Made by a program: the position numbers and the translations under genes
In this document: one piece after another, positions 16,243-24,311 of the stretch
Layout: every line of letters begins with the position of its first letter
Numbering within the stretch: position 1 is the first letter of the stretch
Origin: Lolliginicoccus suaedae
GTDB taxonomy: Bacteria; Actinomycetota; Actinomycetes; Mycobacteriales; Mycobacteriaceae
Length of the DNA stretch: 64,000 nt
Assembly: GCF_008312885.1 (NCBI RefSeq)
Contig: NZ_VSSO01000003.1
Span: 372,001 to 436,000 of the forward strand
Reading direction: 5' to 3'
Notes under the pieces: model-generated
The model's input: only the letters and a program-made list of their open reading frames with translations
Database searches by the model: none
Told to the model about the DNA's origin: nothing

Positions 16243-16308
16243 GCACACTCGCGGAGTGGTCCGCGCGACGGGAGGCCGAGAGCGCACACTCGCGGAGTGG
16301 TCCGCGCG
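16243..16308. repeat. 25-bp direct repeat after the IS element
   Basis: GCACACTCGCGGAGTGGTCC plus GCGCG occurs at 16243-16267 and again at 16284-16308, 41 bp apart. Each copy contains the small palindrome CGCGGA-GTGG-TCCGCG. The first copy is continuous with the right arm of the split palindromic repeat, suggesting local duplication of repeat material. Confidence 0.75.
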
Positions 16309-16332
16309 CCTCGGGAAAACGCGGCCCGCGCC

Positions 16333-17124
16333 CTAGCCCGAACGCACCAGGTGCAGCACGTGGGTGCCCTCGAAGCCCTTGAGCTCGGCCTCGCGATGCC
16401 CCTCGAGAACGATGGGAACTGCCGGATCGAGGCGCTTGCGCACCGATTCCGAGATCAGCGTCTCACCACCACCGGCCTGGCTCGCCACCCGCGCCGCCAT
16501 CGCTACATTGCGGCCGAACAAGTCATCGCCGCGGCGCACCGAGCGTCCCGAATGGATCCCGATGCGCACCCGCACCCCGCCTCGCGATGCCCAGCCCACG
16601 CGCCCGAGCTGGTCCTGGATCGTCGCCGCGCACAGCACCGCATCGTCCGGGGACTTGAACGCCACCATGAAGCCATCGCCCTGGCTCTTGATGACATACC
16701 CGTGATGCCGCGAGACCGCCTGCCGGATCAGCCGATCATGCTTGGCCAGCAGGCGCACCCACGCCTGGTCGCCGAGCTGCTCGTTCAACGTGGTGGAGCC
16801 CTCGATGTCAGAGAACAGGATTACCACGCGTCCATCGACGGTCATTCGGGCCAGATCGGGCCGCTCCACCTGCGCCCATCCCGCGAGGTCCTCGACCGAG
16901 GAGCGCACGGCCGCGCCGAAGCCCTTGGTGCGCACGAGATTGGCCGTGTTCCAGACAGTCTTCACTGCGTCCCGGCTTCCGGCGAACAGCCTCCGTGCCG
17001 TGTGGTTCCGCAACTCGTCCCGCAGGCCCGACACCTGCCGGGAGCTGCGCACCAGCAGCAACACCAGGGCAAGGATGATCACGGCCTCGGCAGCAGCGAT
17101 CACCACCAGCGTGTCACTGCTCAT
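16333..17124 (-). CDS. Class III adenylate/guanylate cyclase with one N-terminal membrane segment
   Basis: 263 residues from ATG 17124 (GAGGAG 9 nt upstream). One hydrophobic helix (about 6-26) is followed by a linker and a cyclase homology domain from about 100. Metal-binding Asp residues are present in [10 protein letters not shown] and [11 protein letters not shown], along with the base-contact Lys before SQGDG. In the transition-state helix the sequence is [11 protein letters not shown]. The Arg is kept, but the usual Asn four residues before it is Ala, with an Asn two residues further upstream. Activity is therefore uncertain. It would produce cAMP or cGMP at the membrane. Confidence 0.82.
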   Translation of the reverse strand: MSSDTLVVIAAAEAVIILALVLLLVRSSRQVSGLRDELRNHTARRLFAGSRDAVKTVWNTANLVRTKGFGAAVRSSVEDLAGWAQVERPDLARMTVDGRVVILFSDIEGSTTLNEQLGDQAWVRLLAKHDRLIRQAVSRHHGYVIKSQGDGFMVAFKSPDDAVLCAATIQDQLGRVGWASRGGVRVRIGIHSGRSVRRGDDLFGRNVAMAARVASQAGGGETLISESVRKRLDPAVPIVLEGHREAELKGFEGTHVLHLVRSG

Positions 17125-17194
17125 CAAACACCGCTCCTCGATCCGCGCACGACGGGCACCATCGTATCCAGGCCAGGGCCACTGATGGCGTCAT

Positions 17195-18469
17195 CTACCG
17201 CGCGCGCACCGACGCGAGCGCCTCATCCAGATCGCGATGCACATCGGGACGCACGCCCTCGCCCGCGTCGGGCTCCCCCAGCATCGCATCGGGATCGACC
17301 AGCAGCACCGTCTTCCCGTCATGCTGCACCAGGCGGCGCACAGCCTCGAGAATCATTCGCCGCGCCACGTCACTGACCCCGCTCACCCTGCTCATGTCCA
17401 GCACGACGCCATCGTCGATCACCTCGTGCGCCGCGATCTCCCGCAGCACCGCTTCCGCGCCGGAGAACCGGATCGAGCCCTGCAGCCGGAACACCGCCAC
17501 CCCATCACGGTCCGACACTCCGCGCAGGACCGCCTGCCCCACCGGCGGCACCTCCATCAAATGCATGCCCATGTCGGTGCTCAGCCGCTCGAACACCCGC
17601 ACCGCGCGAGTGCTGTTGCCGTGGGAATCAAGCCGGGGCGAGAACGCGGCGATGCCCACCTGCCCGGGCAGCACGCCGATCACGCCTCCTGCCACTCCGG
17701 ACTTGGCCGGAATGCCGACCGTTGTCACCCAGTCCCCCGCCGCGTCATACATGCCACACGTCATCATCACGGACAACACTTGCCGCACCGTCAGGTCGCC
17801 GAACACTCGTCGCCCCGTCTCTGGCTGCACGCCCCCGTTAGCGAGGGTGGCGGCCATCGTCGCGAGATCACGAGTGGTGACGTTGAGCGAGCATTGGCGG
17901 ATGTAGCCGCGCACGATGTCGATCGGATCGGTCTCGAGGATGCCTACCGTGCGCAGCATGTAGCCGATCGCGAGGTTGCGGTGCGCGGTGTCCATCTCCG
18001 ACTCGAATACCGCGTCGTCGAAGGCGAGCTCCCGGTTCGCGAGGAGGCTCATGCGGCGCCGGAAGCGTTCGGCCCGATCCTCCCAGCCGGAACCTCGGAT
18101 CAACGAGTGGGTGGCGATCGCTCCCGCGTTGATCATGGGATTGCGCGGCCGACCCGTCTCCTCCTCCAGCGAGATCTCGTTGAAGGCGTCGCCGGATGGC
18201 TCCACCCCGATCTTCTCGAGCACCGGCTCGAGGGTGTTGTCGTGGAGCGCGAGGGCATACGCGAACGGCTTCGAGATCGACTGGATGGAGAACTCGACCT
18301 CGTCGTCCCCGGCGCTGTACATCGCGCCTTCGGGGGTGGCGATGGCCAGCGCGAGCCGCTCGGGGTCAGCGCGGGCGAGCTCAGGGATGTAGTCGGCGAC
18401 GCTGCCACCGTCCGCGCCGCGGCAGTCGTCGAGGACTTCGAGCATGTAGTCGGGGATCGGCGAGCGCAT
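17195..18469 (-). CDS. glsA: Glutaminase with C-terminal STAS domain
   Basis: 424 residues. The glutaminase domain (about 10-310) has the Ser-x-x-Lys active-site motif in FSIQSISKPFAYAL, the substrate loops PRNPMINAGAI and NLAIGYML, and a C-terminal SGVAGGVIGVLPGQVGIA segment. After about residue 330 comes a STAS-like domain (VLRGVSDRDGVAVFRLQGSIRFSGAE ... VVLDMSRVSGVS, in parts), the fold of anti-sigma-factor antagonists. The enzyme hydrolyses L-glutamine to glutamate and ammonia; the STAS part may regulate or localise it. It is on the same strand as gabT, 40 bp away, so glutamate and GABA metabolism may be linked. Confidence 0.88.
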   Translation of the reverse strand: MRSPIPDYMLEVLDDCRGADGGSVADYIPELARADPERLALAIATPEGAMYSAGDDEVEFSIQSISKPFAYALALHDNTLEPVLEKIGVEPSGDAFNEISLEEETGRPRNPMINAGAIATHSLIRGSGWEDRAERFRRRMSLLANRELAFDDAVFESEMDTAHRNLAIGYMLRTVGILETDPIDIVRGYIRQCSLNVTTRDLATMAATLANGGVQPETGRRVFGDLTVRQVLSVMMTCGMYDAAGDWVTTVGIPAKSGVAGGVIGVLPGQVGIAAFSPRLDSHGNSTRAVRVFERLSTDMGMHLMEVPPVGQAVLRGVSDRDGVAVFRLQGSIRFSGAEAVLREIAAHEVIDDGVVLDMSRVSGVSDVARRMILEAVRRLVQHDGKTVLLVDPDAMLGEPDAGEGVRPDVHRDLDEALASVRAR

Positions 18470-18509
18470 GAGCAGCACTGTACGTGACCGGGGTTGCCGC
18501 GCCCGCGGG

Positions 18510-19763
18510 CTAGATCTCGGCGAGGACTTCCTTCCAGGTGCCGAGCGCGTCATCGACCTGCTGCTCGGTGACCACGAGCGGCGGGATCATGCGCACGGTG
18601 TTCATGTAGGCGCCGCACATCAGCAGGAGCAGGCCCTTGCTGGCGGCGAGCTTCTGCGCGGCAGCCGCGGTGGCGCCATCGGGGTTGCCGTCGGCGTCGA
18701 CGAACTCGTTGCCGACGAGCAGCCCGAGCCCGCGCGTCTGCCCCACGGCCTCGGTCTTGAGTCTGGTCACGCCGTCGAGGAGCTGGGTGCCGCGAGCTGC
18801 GGCGTTCTCGACGAGGCCCTCGTCGCGGATGACGTCGAGGGTGGCGCAGGCAGCGGCGCAGGCAACAGCGTTGCCGCCATAGGTGCCGCCCTGCGAGCCG
18901 GGCCAGGCCTTGGACATGAGTTCCTCGGAGGCGGCGATGCCGGAGATCGGGAAGCCGCTGGCGATGCCCTTGGCGAGGGTGACGATGTCCGGGGTGACGC
19001 CGAAGTGCTGGTGGCCGAAGTACTTGCCGGTGCGGCCGAAGCCCGTCTGGATCTCATCGATGACGAGCAGGATGCCGTGCTTGTCGGCGCGCTCGCGCAG
19101 GCCCTGCATGAAGGTGGTGTTGGCGGGGATGTAGCCGCCCTCGCCGAGGACGGGCTCGATGATGAACGCGGCGGTCTCGTTGGGGGCGCTGATGGTGGCG
19201 AAGAGGAAGTCGAGCTCGCGCAGGGCGAAGGCAGTGGCTTCCTCCTCGGTCCAGCCCCAGCGGTAGGCGGTGGGGAACGGCGCGACGTGCACCCCGGCCA
19301 TGAGCGGGCTGAACCCGGCGCTGAATCGGGTGCCGGAGGTGGTCATGGAGGCCGCGGCGACGGTGCGGCCGTGGAAGCCGCCGTGGAAGACGATGACGTT
19401 GGGGCGACCGGTGGCCTGGCGGGCGAGGCGGAGGGCGGCCTCGACGGCCTCGCTGCCGGAGTTGGCGAAGAAGACCGAGTCGAGGCTGGGCGGCAGCACC
19501 TCGCCGAGCTTGCCGATGAGCTCGATCATCGGCTTGTGCATGACGGTGGTGTATTGGCCGTGGATGAGGGACGCGACCTGCTTCTGGGCAGCCTCCACGA
19601 CGCGGGGGTGGCAGTGACCGGTGCTGGTGACGCCGATCCCGGCGGTGAAGTCGAGGTACTGACGGCCATCGGTGCCGTAGAGGTAGCTGCCCTCGCCGCG
19701 CTCGACGGTGACGGGGGTGGCTTGCTTGAGAAGTGGCGATAGCCGGGTCACGGTCAGCTCCAT
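18510..19763 (-). CDS. gabT: 4-aminobutyrate aminotransferase (class III)
   Basis: 417 residues if ATG 19763 is used. PLP-binding residues typical of class III aminotransferases are seen: NSGSEAVEAA at 101, Asp236 in VIDEIQTGFGRTG, and Lys265 in TLAKGIASGFP. The family transfers the amino group of GABA (or beta-alanine and related omega-amino acids) to 2-oxoglutarate, forming succinate semialdehyde. A strong AAGGATGGAG actually precedes GTG 19751, which may be the true start (413 aa). It diverges from gabD over a short promoter with the GntR-type palindrome, so both are probably controlled by the regulator at 4192. Confidence 0.88.
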   Translation of the reverse strand: MELTVTRLSPLLKQATPVTVERGEGSYLYGTDGRQYLDFTAGIGVTSTGHCHPRVVEAAQKQVASLIHGQYTTVMHKPMIELIGKLGEVLPPSLDSVFFANSGSEAVEAALRLARQATGRPNVIVFHGGFHGRTVAAASMTTSGTRFSAGFSPLMAGVHVAPFPTAYRWGWTEEEATAFALRELDFLFATISAPNETAAFIIEPVLGEGGYIPANTTFMQGLRERADKHGILLVIDEIQTGFGRTGKYFGHQHFGVTPDIVTLAKGIASGFPISGIAASEELMSKAWPGSQGGTYGGNAVACAAACATLDVIRDEGLVENAAARGTQLLDGVTRLKTEAVGQTRGLGLLVGNEFVDADGNPDGATAAAAQKLAASKGLLLLMCGAYMNTVRMIPPLVVTEQQVDDALGTWKEVLAEI

Positions 19764-19788
19764 CCTTGAAGGGGTCATCCTATTGTCG

Positions 19789-19802
19789 GATTGTTGACAA
19801 TA
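19789..19802. promoter_or_regulatory. Second copy of the GATTGTTGACAAT operator, between gabT and gabD
   Basis: The 12-bp core ATTGTTGACAAT (19790-19801) is identical to the core at 6419-6430, and the preceding G is also shared; only the last base differs. It lies 26 bp upstream of the gabT ATG and about 49 bp upstream of the gabD ATG. Its repeat at two divergent catabolic promoters 13 kb apart argues for one shared regulator. Confidence 0.7.
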
Positions 19803-19850
19803 GGCATACCATGACTGCGGAACTGTAGGCAATGCCCGCAAGGAGATGCG

Positions 19851-21314
19851 ATGGCCCCCACGCCCCAGGACGAGCGCGACGCGATCGCCTCCGTCCCCAC
19901 CGGACTCTTCATCGGCGGAGAATTCGTCGAGACCAACCGCACCATGGCAGTGACCGACCCCTCGACCGGCGCCACCCTGTGCGAGGTCGCCGACGCGAGC
20001 CCGGACGAGGCCATGGCAGCCCTCGATGCCGCCGACAAGGCCCAGCCCGGCCTCGCCGCGATGCCTCCGCGCGAGCGCAGCGAGATCCTCCGCCGCGCCT
20101 ACGACATCCTCATGGCCGAGCAAGAACGCCTCGCGCTGATCATGACCCTCGAGATGGGCAAGCCGCTCGCCGAGGCCAAGGGCGAGATCGCCTACGCCGC
20201 CGAGTTCTTCCGCTGGTTCTCCGAGGAAGCCGTCCGCATCAATGGCGGCTACATGGACGCGCCCGCCGGTGGAGCACGCTTCATCGTGCGCCGCGAGCCC
20301 GTCGGGCCTTCCCTGCTCATCACGCCCTGGAACTTCCCCATGGCCATGGGCACCCGCAAGATCGGGCCCGCCCTCGCCGCCGGCTGCACCAGCATCATCA
20401 AGCCCGCCGAGGCCACCCCCCTTTCCATGCTCGCCCTCGCTGAGATCCTCCAGCGCGCCGGAGCACCCGCGGGCAGCGTCAACGTCATTCTCACCACAGA
20501 ACCGTCCAAGGTCATGCCGCCGCTGATCCACGACCCCCGCAGCCGCAAGCTGTCCTTCACCGGCTCGACCGAGGTCGGCAAGATCCTCCTCGGCCAGTGC
20601 GCCAAGACCGTCATGCGGACCTCCATGGAGCTCGGCGGCAACGCGCCCTTCATCGTGTTCGACGATGCTGACCTCGACGAGGCCGTCACCGGTGCCATCG
20701 CCGCCAAGATGCGCAACATCGGCCAGGCCTGCACCGCCGCCAACCGCATCTACGTCCACCGCGACATCGCGAACGACTTCACCCACAAGCTCGTCGAGGA
20801 GCTCAGCAAGTACACCCCCGCTCGCGGCGTCGAGAGCGGGCTCATCGTTGGACCGCTGATCGACCAGGACGCCATCCAGAAGGTCGAGTCCCTCGTCGAC
20901 GACGCCACCCGCCGCGGCGCCGACGTCCTGCTCGGCGGCGAGCGCCTCAACCGCGACGGCTACTTCTACCCCGCAACAGTCCTCACCGGGGTTCCCGACG
21001 ACGCCGACATGACCCACACCGAGATCTTCGGCCCCGTCGCCGCGATCAGCGTCTTCGACACCGAGGAAGAGGTCATCCGCCGCGCCAACGACACCCCCTT
21101 CGGACTGGTGGCCTACATCTACACCGAGGGCCTGCGCCGCGGGCTGCGGGTCAGCGAGGCTCTCCAGGCCGGCATGGTCGGCATCAACCAGGGCGTCGTC
21201 TCCAACCCCGCCGCTCCCTTCGGCGGCGTGAAGGAATCCGGCCTCGGCCGCGAGGGCGGGCTCACTGGCATCGACGAGTTCCTCGAGATGAAGTACATCG
21301 GCGTGAAGATGTAG
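19851..21314 (+). CDS. gabD: NAD(P)-dependent succinate-semialdehyde dehydrogenase
   Basis: 487 residues of the aldehyde dehydrogenase superfamily. Catalytic Glu260 (MELGGNAPFIVF) and nucleophile Cys294 (NIGQACTAANRIYV) are present. The cofactor region LLITPWNFPMAMGTRKIGPA and FTGSTEVGK are normal. The sequence is of GabD type, and gabT is its divergent neighbour, so oxidation of succinate semialdehyde to succinate is the most likely reaction. AAGGAGA lies just before the ATG. An alternative is glutarate semialdehyde if the pathway handles C5 amino acids. Confidence 0.9.
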   Translation: MAPTPQDERDAIASVPTGLFIGGEFVETNRTMAVTDPSTGATLCEVADASPDEAMAALDAADKAQPGLAAMPPRERSEILRRAYDILMAEQERLALIMTLEMGKPLAEAKGEIAYAAEFFRWFSEEAVRINGGYMDAPAGGARFIVRREPVGPSLLITPWNFPMAMGTRKIGPALAAGCTSIIKPAEATPLSMLALAEILQRAGAPAGSVNVILTTEPSKVMPPLIHDPRSRKLSFTGSTEVGKILLGQCAKTVMRTSMELGGNAPFIVFDDADLDEAVTGAIAAKMRNIGQACTAANRIYVHRDIANDFTHKLVEELSKYTPARGVESGLIVGPLIDQDAIQKVESLVDDATRRGADVLLGGERLNRDGYFYPATVLTGVPDDADMTHTEIFGPVAAISVFDTEEEVIRRANDTPFGLVAYIYTEGLRRGLRVSEALQAGMVGINQGVVSNPAAPFGGVKESGLGREGGLTGIDEFLEMKYIGVKM

Positions 21315-21320
21315 CGCTCT

Positions 21321-21344
21321 GGTTGGCTGGTTGGCTGGTTGGCT
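21321..21344. repeat. GGTTGGCT octamer, three tandem copies
   Basis: Three exact 8-bp units directly precede palindromic repeat copy c. Confidence 0.8.
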
Positions 21345-21348
21345 GAAC

Positions 21349-21403
21349 GAGTGTGCGAAAAGCGACAGCTCCACGCACGAGACCTGTCGTTTTTCGCACA
21401 CTC
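21349..21403. repeat. Palindromic repeat family 1, copy c
   Basis: The left arm GAGTGTGCGAAAAGCGACAG (21349-21368) and right arm CTGTCGTTTTTCGCACACTC (21384-21403) match at 19 of 20 positions around a 15-nt loop. It lies immediately upstream of the DUF559 gene, with copy d immediately downstream. Confidence 0.85.
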
Positions 21404-21459
21404 GCGGGGAATCTCGCCCGGAACGGATCCAAACGGCGCACGCGCGCGTCCAATGTCAC

Positions 21460-22296
21460 GTGCAACCGTTCAAGCCCGCCCACCGAGGCATCCCGACACG
21501 CACCGCGCAGCGCCACTACACCCGGCTGCTACCCGGCGTGTATCTCGATCCCGCGGCGCCCGTCACGGCGCTGGCGAAGGCCCACGCGGCATGGCTGTGG
21601 GCGGACGGTGCATGCGTGCTATCCGGCCTCTCGGCCGCTGCCGCGCATGGCACCCGCTGGCTTCCTAGCGATGCTCCCGCCGAGGTGGCGGTGGACAGGA
21701 TCGTGCGGGTTCGCGGCCTCGTGGCGCACCGCGACCGCATCCACCCCTGCCACATCACCGAGCGGCTCGGGATGCAAGTGACAAGCCCTGCCCGGACCGC
21801 GTTCGACCTCGCGCGGCGCCACGAGACCGAGAGCGCGATCCAGCACATCGATGCGCTCTGCCGCGCCACCGACCTCGCACCGGCGAACCTGCTCGGCCTC
21901 GCGAGCACGCTGCGCGCGACACCCGGGGCCGCGCGATTGCGGGCACTAGCGGGGCTCGTGGACCCTGGCGCTGAATCACCGCGCGAGACCGAGCTGCGAC
22001 TGCTGCTCCTGCGCGCAGGGCTCCCGAGGGCAGTCACGCAGTACGTGGTGCGGGATGCGCGCGGCAGGTTCATCGGGCGCACCGACCTTGCCTGGCCGCG
22101 GTGGAAAGTCGCGGTGGAGTACGAGGGATCGCATCACTTCACCGATCCCGAGCAAGCGCGCCGCGATGCGGAGCGGGGCAACCGCCTCCTGCGCGCGGGC
22201 TGGCGAGTCGTGCGGATCACTGGTCCGATGATGCGGCGCCCTGATCTCGTCGTCGAGGAGGTGCGTGCGGCGCTGCGCGCGGCTGGCGGGTGCTGA
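21460..22296 (+). CDS. DUF559-domain protein (Vsr-like endonuclease fold) with AbiEi-like N-terminal region
   Basis: 278 residues from GTG 21460. The open frame extends upstream into a palindromic repeat, which I exclude. The C-terminal third (about 200-275) has the DUF559 pattern AVEYEGSHHFTDPEQ ... RRDAERGNRLLRAGWRVVRIT, related to very-short-patch-repair and restriction endonuclease folds; Glu in VEYEG is the likely metal ligand. The N-terminal half has the GVYLDP and LSGLSAAAAHG motifs seen in proteins annotated as AbiEi antitoxin-like. No toxin partner is adjacent. The function is unknown. The gene is bracketed by two copies of the same palindromic repeat. Confidence 0.75.
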   Translation: MQPFKPAHRGIPTRTAQRHYTRLLPGVYLDPAAPVTALAKAHAAWLWADGACVLSGLSAAAAHGTRWLPSDAPAEVAVDRIVRVRGLVAHRDRIHPCHITERLGMQVTSPARTAFDLARRHETESAIQHIDALCRATDLAPANLLGLASTLRATPGAARLRALAGLVDPGAESPRETELRLLLLRAGLPRAVTQYVVRDARGRFIGRTDLAWPRWKVAVEYEGSHHFTDPEQARRDAERGNRLLRAGWRVVRITGPMMRRPDLVVEEVRAALRAAGGC

Positions 22297-22346
22297 GGGC
22301 CTGCTGCTGCCTCGCGAGGCCGACCCCTTGCCACTTCCGTCGCTCA

Positions 22347-22399
22347 GAGTGCGAAATACGACAGCTCGGAGCGCAAAACCTGTCGCAGATCGCACACTC
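22347..22399. repeat. Palindromic repeat family 1, copy d (degenerate)
   Basis: The left arm GAGTGCGAAATACGACAG (22347-22364) and right arm CTGTCGCAGATCGCACACTC (22380-22399) keep the family pattern with several mismatches and a 15-nt loop. It lies between the DUF559 gene and the small gene at 22444. Confidence 0.75.
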
Positions 22400-22443
22400 G
22401 CCGGCGGGCGGGGCTGGGCGAACCCGCCGGCGGGCGGCCCCGG

Positions 22444-22692
22444 CTACTCCTCGTCGTGGTCGGCGTCGAGGATCTCGCGCGGCGCGGGCTGCTCGATGCG
22501 CCGGGGCTCATCCTCGCCGGCCTTCTTCGCGGCCTCGGCCATCTCGAAGCCGTCGGTGATCCAGTCGCCGATCTCACGTGCCACGCCAGCGACCGCGCCG
22601 GTAATGATGACGGTGATGCGGCCGACGTGCGTGGCGGCGGATTCGACGAGTTGCTGGGCAATGTCCTTGCGCTGTTCCAGCTTGCCGACCAT
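22444..22692 (-). CDS. Small conserved-looking protein of unknown function
   Basis: 82 residues, a good GAAGGA ribosome site just upstream of ATG 22692, and codon use like its neighbours. The first half is probably helical and amphipathic (KLEQRKDIAQQLVESAATHV, then RITVIITGAVAGVAREIGDW). The C-terminus is acidic and charged (DADHDEE). It contains no catalytic or metal motif and no clear membrane span; the short hydrophobic stretch could associate peripherally. It follows the desaturase gene on the same strand (61 bp), so it may be co-transcribed. I do not recognise the family. Confidence 0.65.
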   Translation of the reverse strand: MVGKLEQRKDIAQQLVESAATHVGRITVIITGAVAGVAREIGDWITDGFEMAEAAKKAGEDEPRRIEQPAPREILDADHDEE

Positions 22693-22753
22693 GGTTCCTT
22701 CTTCCGGGCTGGGTGTGCGGCCTGGGCGCCACGCTCCTCCGGCTTGGCGGGCG

Positions 22754-24010
22754 CTAGGCCGAAGCTGTGGTGTCTCGCTCCACGATAACAGTGCGGATCT
22801 TCTCCGTGCCGACGATGGATTTGGGCAGGGAGAGCTTGCAGATGCGGACCCAGGCGGAAAGCAGCTGCGAGGGCAGGGATCCGGTGTTGTAGGGCAGGTT
22901 GTACTTCGCGCAGAGGGCTTGCACCTCGACGGCGATCTCGGGCAGGCGGCAGGACGGGATGTCCGGGAAGAGGTGGTGCTCGACCTGGTGGCCGGTGCTG
23001 CCGGAGAGGATGTGCAGGAGCTTGGATCCGGTGAAGTTCGCGGAGCCGAGCAGCTGGCGCAGGTACCACTCGCCGCGCGTTTCCCCGGCGATCTCTTCCT
23101 CGGTGAAGGTCTGGGCGCCGGCCGGGAAGTGGCCGCAGAACACGAGGTTGCCGACCCATAGGTTGCGGATGATGCTCGCGGTGGCGTTGCCGGCGAAGGT
23201 GAGCGGGAAGAGTGGCCCGGTGAGCGCGGGGAAGAACACGTAGTCCTTCATCGCCTGGGGCAGGATCTTCTCCCACCAGTGCGCGATGACCTTGCTGGCC
23301 TTGGTGTCGGTCTCCTCGCCGAGCACGGCGTGGTCGAGCTCGAGGACGTGCAGCGCGGTGAGCCATTCGAACCACGTGACGATGAGGGCGCCGAGGATGG
23401 GGTTAAGGAGGAAGAAGGGGTGCCAGGGGCGGTCCTCGTCCATGCGCATGACACCGAAGCCGATGTCGCGGTCCTGGTCGATGACGTTGGTGAAGGTGTG
23501 GTGCCGGTAGTTGTGCGAGTAGCGCCACAGGTCGGACTGGACGGCCATGTCCCACTCGAAGACGCGGGAGTTGAAGCCACGCTCGTGCATGAAGTCGTAC
23601 TGGCCGTGCATGACGTTGTGGCCGATCTCGAGGTTGTCGATGATCTTCGACAGCGAGAGCGCGGCGACGGCGGCGAGCCAGACCGGCGGGATGAAGCCGA
23701 GGTAGAACAGGCCGCGGCCGGTGATCTCGAGCGCCCGCTGGGCCTTGATGAGGTTGTAGATGTAGCGGCGGTCGCGGTCGCCGATGTCGGCGAGGTGGCG
23801 GGCGCGGATCTCGTCGAGGGCGCGGCCGAGCTCCTCGACCTGCGCGAGAGTGAGGCGGACGGTGTCATCGGCAGGGCGGGCGCCGCGCGGCTGGCGCTTG
23901 CGGAGCACGGGGATGGGCACCGTTTCCACGAGGGACTGGGCCACGGAGAGGCTACGGGCAGGAATGCTTCGTACTGCCCTGGGTGTCCCCAGCAGCGGCA
24001 AAGCCACCAT
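22754..24010 (-). CDS. Fatty acid (acyl-CoA) desaturase, DesA3-like, copy 1
   Basis: 418 residues from ATG 24010 (GGAGGG 8 nt upstream). The three His boxes of membrane desaturases are complete: HNVMH (in GHNVMHGQYD), HNYRHH, and QVEHH (GHQVEHHLFPD). This class inserts a double bond, classically delta-9 in stearoyl-CoA for DesA3 (Rv3229c), using di-iron and electrons from an NADPH-dependent ferredoxin reductase such as the one encoded at 27721. It is closely related to the desaturase at 26362. It is separated from that copy by two solute-binding protein genes, and the orientation suggests its own promoter. Confidence 0.88.
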   Translation of the reverse strand: MVALPLLGTPRAVRSIPARSLSVAQSLVETVPIPVLRKRQPRGARPADDTVRLTLAQVEELGRALDEIRARHLADIGDRDRRYIYNLIKAQRALEITGRGLFYLGFIPPVWLAAVAALSLSKIIDNLEIGHNVMHGQYDFMHERGFNSRVFEWDMAVQSDLWRYSHNYRHHTFTNVIDQDRDIGFGVMRMDEDRPWHPFFLLNPILGALIVTWFEWLTALHVLELDHAVLGEETDTKASKVIAHWWEKILPQAMKDYVFFPALTGPLFPLTFAGNATASIIRNLWVGNLVFCGHFPAGAQTFTEEEIAGETRGEWYLRQLLGSANFTGSKLLHILSGSTGHQVEHHLFPDIPSCRLPEIAVEVQALCAKYNLPYNTGSLPSQLLSAWVRICKLSLPKSIVGTEKIRTVIVERDTTASA

Positions 24011-24311
24011 AATGATGCCCTCCCCTCGCTTGCCCGCGCGCACGTCGTACGCGGTGATCATCGTCGACCAGCCTGCTAGAGACTATCCGAGTTCCCATCG
24101 AATCAGCAGGCAGCTATGAACAAGGTCACTCCACATAACAATGTGTGATCAAATCAGCCGCAATGGGCCCACTGCCTGCCAGAACATCGCATCTACCGCA
24201 AGCCGGGCACCGCCATCGCCTCCGCGCCAGTCAGCCGCTTGCGCCTCCGGATGCCCCGCGATGGTCCATAATCGGATTTGCCCTATTTCCATCGAGAGGA
24301 TCCCAGGCGCG

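Larger units (their letters stand above)
14881..16250. repeat. Palindromic repeat family 1, copy b, split by the IS element
   Basis: The left half GAGTGTGCGATTAACGACA (14881-14899) and right half TGTCGTTTCTCGCACACTC (16232-16250) are reverse complements at 17 of 19 positions. They match the arms of copies a, c and d. The IS30 element (14911-16220) lies in what would be the loop. Confidence 0.8.

Noticed and set aside
19764-21401. Upstream extension of the gabT frame (total 963 codons)
   Set aside because: The extension is antisense to gabD and carries no aminotransferase homology. The gabT protein starts near 19763-19751.
21331-21459. N-terminal extension of the DUF559 gene
   Set aside because: It would translate the palindromic repeat; no ribosome site is present, and conserved sequence begins after GTG 21460.
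8880-22399. CRISPR-like array from the repeated palindromes
   Set aside because: The four copies are kilobases apart, differ in sequence and have genes, not uniform spacers, between them. No cas gene is visible.
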